Assembly (NCBI GenBank): GCA_964368815.1
Contig: CAYJDA010000049.1
Coordinates: forward strand, 1-9,635
Length of the DNA stretch: 9,635 bases
From: CAYJBH01 sp964368815
GTDB taxonomy: Bacteria > Bacillota > Clostridia > Oscillospirales > Ruminococcaceae
Direction of reading: 5' to 3'
Part shown: piece after piece, positions 8,154 to 9,635 of the stretch
Layout: each line of letters begins with the position of its first letter
How positions within the stretch are numbered: position 1 is the first letter of the stretch
Program-made: the position numbers and the translations under genes
The notes under the pieces: model-generated
What the model was told of the DNA's origin: nothing
What the model saw: only the letters and a program-made list of their open reading frames with translations
Database searches by the model: none

Positions 8154-8197
8154 CAAGCACCTCAAAGTATACAATAACACTACTACAATTACTTCTT

Positions 8198-8226
8198 ATT
8201 ATAATACTTTTTAATGAAATATGCAA
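8198..8226 (-). promoter_or_regulatory. Candidate sigma-A promoter of thyA-folA-glgB
   Basis: On the minus strand, TTGCAT (8226-8221) is followed after 17 bases by a perfect TATAAT (8203-8198). The start point would fall near 8191, leaving a leader of about 38 nt before the thyA ATG. The -35 box matches consensus only in TTG, while the -10 box and spacing are ideal. Its position immediately upstream of the first gene supports it. Confidence 0.6.
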
Positions 8227-8275
8227 CCAAAAAAGATAAAATTTCGCAAAAAGACACAACATAAATAAAAAGGGG

Positions 8276-8304
8276 TTGACATTTTTGCATCAAGGTGATA
8301 TTAT
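8276..8304 (+). promoter_or_regulatory. Sigma-A promoter of infC-rpmI-rplT
   Basis: A perfect TTGACA (8276-8281), a 17-base spacer and TATTAT (8299-8304, five of six matches) predict transcription from about 8311. The A/T-rich stretch at 8227-8275 upstream could act as an UP-element; I see nothing else in it. This strength suits a ribosomal protein operon. The promoter faces away from that of thyA, with the two -35 boxes about 50 bp apart. Confidence 0.85.
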
Positions 8305-8310
8305 ATTAGG

Positions 8311-8457
8311 GTAAAACAAAGCAGATGCGTATTTTATGCGCACTCACCTTAGCCGCCAAGTAGGGTTGCGGGTCAATAGTTAAAAACCTTTTTTGGTTTT
8401 ACTTTTGTGCAACTGTTTTTACGGTTGTTTTTTTATTATGTTAGGGGGTGTTTTTTT
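8311..8457 (+). promoter_or_regulatory. Structured infC leader, probable L20-type attenuator
   Basis: The untranslated leader of about 147 nt can fold in order as follows. A short hairpin lies at 8327-8341. ACCTTA (8346-8351) pairs with TAGGGT (8361-8366). The loop bases CCGC (8353-8356) can pair with GCGG (8368-8371), forming a pseudoknot. An AAAACC/GGTTTT hairpin lies at 8383-8400, and an intrinsic terminator at 8410-8434. A competing pairing joins 8364-8370 to 8408-8414. It would disrupt both the pseudoknot and the terminator and so could serve as an antiterminator. In Bacillus subtilis the infC-rpmI-rplT leader is controlled by L20-promoted premature termination. The position and layout match that system, but the L20 binding site itself is inferred, not recognised base by base. 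Confidence 0.65.
8410..8434 (+). terminator. Intrinsic terminator (attenuator) upstream of infC
   Basis: CAACTG (8410-8415) pairs with CGGTTG (8422-8427) in six pairs, one of them a G-T wobble, around a TTTTTA loop. Seven T residues follow immediately (8428-8434). It lies between the promoter and the infC ribosome site, so it can only act as a regulated or leaky terminator. Confidence 0.7.
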
Positions 8458-8460
8458 ATC
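8443..8460 (+). promoter_or_regulatory. infC ribosome binding site and ATC start
   Basis: AGGGGGTG (8443-8450) is strongly complementary to the 16S 3' end, with one G-U wobble. It sits 7 nt before ATC (8458-8460), which is in frame with IF3. No ATG, GTG or TTG in this frame has a comparable site before the conserved domain. This spacing identifies the start. Confidence 0.8.
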
Positions 8461-9000
8461 GCAACAGGCAAAAAAGATGCAGAGTTAAACGGAGCTATAC
8501 GCGACAAGGAAATTCGTGTTGTGGATGAGGACGGTAGTCAGTTAGGTATCATGAGTTCCGCCGCTGCTCTGGAACGTGCCACATTAAAAAATCTGGATCT
8601 CGTGAAGATTGCGCCAATGGCAAATCCGCCGGTCTGTAAAATCATGGATTACGGTAAGTACCGTTTTGAACAACAAAAACGAGAAAAGGAACAGCGTCGA
8701 AACCAGCATGTTACCGAACTTAAAGAGATTCGTCTCTCGGCAAACATCGACATCGGCGACTTTAACACCAAGCTATCCCATGCACGCAAGTTTTTAGATG
8801 CGGGGGACAAGGTTAAGTGTTCTATTAGATTCAGAGGACGTGAAATGTCGCACACCAATCTCGGTGCCGATGTTATGCGCAGATTTGCTGATGAACTCGG
8901 CGATATTGCCCAGCCTGATAAAAATCCAAAGCTGGAAGGACGTAGTATGACCATGATATTGCAACGCCTTTCCAACGATAAAAAACCAAAGAAGCAATAG
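8458..9000 (+). CDS. infC: Translation initiation factor IF-3
   Basis: IF3 binds the 30S subunit, keeps it apart from 50S and rejects wrong start codons and mismatched initiator pairing. From the ATC start the protein has 180 residues. The N-terminal domain runs through LNGAIRDKEIRVV, ALERATLKNLDLV and NPPVCKIMDYGKYRF, and a lysine/arginine-rich linker (EQQKREKEQRRNQ) follows. The C-terminal domain contains KEIRLSANI, DFNTKLSHARKFL and KCSIRFRGREMSH. The upstream in-frame GTG at 8407 would read through the terminator and ribosome site, giving an unrelated hydrophobic peptide, so I reject it. A non-AUG start is a known infC trait (AUU in Escherichia coli) and gives autoregulation, because IF3 discriminates against its own start codon. 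rpmI follows after 17 bp. Confidence 0.95.
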   Translation: MATGKKDAELNGAIRDKEIRVVDEDGSQLGIMSSAAALERATLKNLDLVKIAPMANPPVCKIMDYGKYRFEQQKREKEQRRNQHVTELKEIRLSANIDIGDFNTKLSHARKFLDAGDKVKCSIRFRGREMSHTNLGADVMRRFADELGDIAQPDKNPKLEGRSMTMILQRLSNDKKPKKQ

Positions 9001-9017
9001 AAAAGGAGAGTATCAAC

Positions 9018-9215
9018 ATGCCAAAAATTAAAACTCATTCCGGCGCAAAAAAGCGTTTTTCGCTAACCAAAAACGGTAAGGTAAAACGTGGTAAAGCGTT
9101 TCGTAGTCATATTCTGACAAAAATGAGCACCAAACGTAAGCGTAACCTACGCAAGGGCGGATATGCCGACGTAACTAACGCGGCCGCTGTTAAGAAGATG
9201 ATTCCCTACGCATAA
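9018..9215 (+). CDS. rpmI: Large-subunit ribosomal protein bL35
   Basis: This is a 65-residue, highly basic ribosomal protein of the 50S subunit. The N-terminus MPKIKTHSGAKKRF and the central KGKAFRSH-type segment, followed by KRKRNLRKGGY, are characteristic. The length is normal for bL35. The ATG is preceded by AAGGAGAG at a 7-base distance, 17 bp after the infC stop. It sits in the standard infC-rpmI-rplT order, so it should share the leader control described upstream. Confidence 0.97.
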   Translation: MPKIKTHSGAKKRFSLTKNGKVKRGKAFRSHILTKMSTKRKRNLRKGGYADVTNAAAVKKMIPYA

Positions 9216-9247
9216 TACAAGCTTTTACCTGAAAGGAGAATATAAAA

Positions 9248-9592
9248 ATGGCAAGAATTAAAGGCGCAACAATGACACGTAAGCGCAGAAAAAAGGTGTT
9301 AAAACTCGCTAAAGGATATTTTGGTAGCAAGAGTCGTCATTTTAAGATGGCAAAACAGCAGGTAATGAAAAGCGGTAACTACGCTTATATCGGACGTAAA
9401 CAGCGCAAGCGTGATTTCCGTCGCCTCTGGATTACACGTATTTCGGCCGCATGCCGTGCTGAGGGTATCAACTACTCTACATTTATGAACGGCCTTAAAA
9501 AAGCCGGCATCGAGCTAAACCGTAAGATGCTTTCCGAGCTCGCAATAAGCGATCCGGCATCCTTCACCGCACTTGTTAACCAGGTGAAATAA
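9248..9592 (+). CDS. rplT: Large-subunit ribosomal protein bL20
   Basis: bL20 is an early 50S assembly protein that binds 23S rRNA, and in Bacillota and Escherichia coli it also represses its own operon by binding leader mRNA. The 114-residue sequence has the basic N-terminal extension (MARIKGATMTRKRRKKVLKL, then AKGYFG). The globular part contains NYAYIGRKQRKRDFRRLWI, SAACRAEGINYS, GLKKAGIELNRKMLSELA and a C-terminal helix. The ATG follows AAAGGAGA. It is the last gene of the operon; a stem-loop follows the stop within 6 bp. This protein is the probable effector of the attenuator at 8311-8457. Confidence 0.97.
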   Translation: MARIKGATMTRKRRKKVLKLAKGYFGSKSRHFKMAKQQVMKSGNYAYIGRKQRKRDFRRLWITRISAACRAEGINYSTFMNGLKKAGIELNRKMLSELAISDPASFTALVNQVK

Positions 9593-9635
9593 ATCATCTC
9601 CGGCAAAGCCGGAGCTTTTGGAAATATTATTTGCA
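9593..9635 (+). repeat. Structured interspersed repeat, right copy (cut by window end)
   Basis: This 43-base segment aligns with the minus strand at 134 to 92. Both begin ATCATCTCC, form a hairpin with a three-base loop, continue GGAGCT and four or so bases, then GAAATATTA and a TTG-rich end. The hairpin arms differ: GGC/GCC here against ACC/GGT in the left copy, so pairing is kept by compensatory changes. The copy is oriented with rplT, as the left copy is with the kinase gene. The rest lies beyond the window. Confidence 0.65.
9598..9619 (+). terminator. Probable intrinsic terminator of the infC operon
   Basis: CTCCGGC (9598-9604) pairs perfectly with GCCGGAG (9608-9614) around AAA, followed by CTTTT. 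The GC-rich stem suits termination, although the T-run is short. It is also the edge hairpin of the repeat at 9593-9635. Confidence 0.6.

Noticed and set aside
8154..8180. Upstream start for thyA
   Set aside because: It adds nine non-family residues and lacks a ribosome site, whereas ATG 8153 has GAGGTG at the right distance.
8407..8457. In-frame GTG start giving infC 17 extra N-terminal residues
   Set aside because: The extension translates the attenuator hairpin, its T-tract and the ribosome site into a phenylalanine-rich peptide absent from IF3, and no ribosome site precedes the GTG.
8649..9038. 129-codon minus-strand open frame across infC
   Set aside because: It opposes the IF3 coding sequence and extends past its stop, and shows no family features or start signal.

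Overview
The window reads as chromosomal DNA of an anaerobic member of the Bacillota, probably class Clostridia near the Oscillospiraceae/Ruminococcaceae. This is inferred from the infC-rpmI-rplT order behind an attenuator-like leader, strong GGAGG-type ribosome binding sites, moderate GC content, TGA used as stop, and the style of the two-component proteins. No phage, transposase, CRISPR array, tRNA or rRNA gene is visible.

Layout: a divergent intergenic region (about 8154-8457) separates two transcription units. Leftward on the minus strand run thyA (thymidylate synthase), folA (dihydrofolate reductase), glgB (glycogen branching enzyme), an HD-GYP response regulator and a 1225-residue soluble hybrid histidine kinase. 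thyA/folA and folA/glgB overlap by ATGA. A 39-bp gap separates glgB from the regulator, and 2 bp separate the regulator from the kinase. Rightward run infC, rpmI and rplT, a translation operon with a consensus sigma-A-type promoter, a structured leader with an intrinsic terminator, and an apparent AUC start codon on infC.

Working together: ThyA converts methylene-THF to DHF while making dTMP, and FolA reduces the DHF back to THF, so the first two genes form a closed folate cycle. The kinase and the HD-GYP protein look like a phosphorelay pair whose output would be cyclic dinucleotide hydrolysis. GlgB sits between these modules without other glycogen genes in view. The translation operon appears to have two feedback points: L20-type attenuation in the leader and IF3 discrimination against the non-AUG start.

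The least ordinary feature is a structured interspersed repeat seen at both window edges, each copy just downstream of, or running into, the 3' end of a gene and oriented with it. The left copy (1-134, minus) has 18-bp near-identical ends 109 bp apart, contains nested inverted repeats, and supplies the last codons of the kinase. The right copy (9593-9635, plus, cut by the window end) follows rplT. Their edge hairpins differ by compensatory changes that keep the pairing, which suggests the RNA structure matters.
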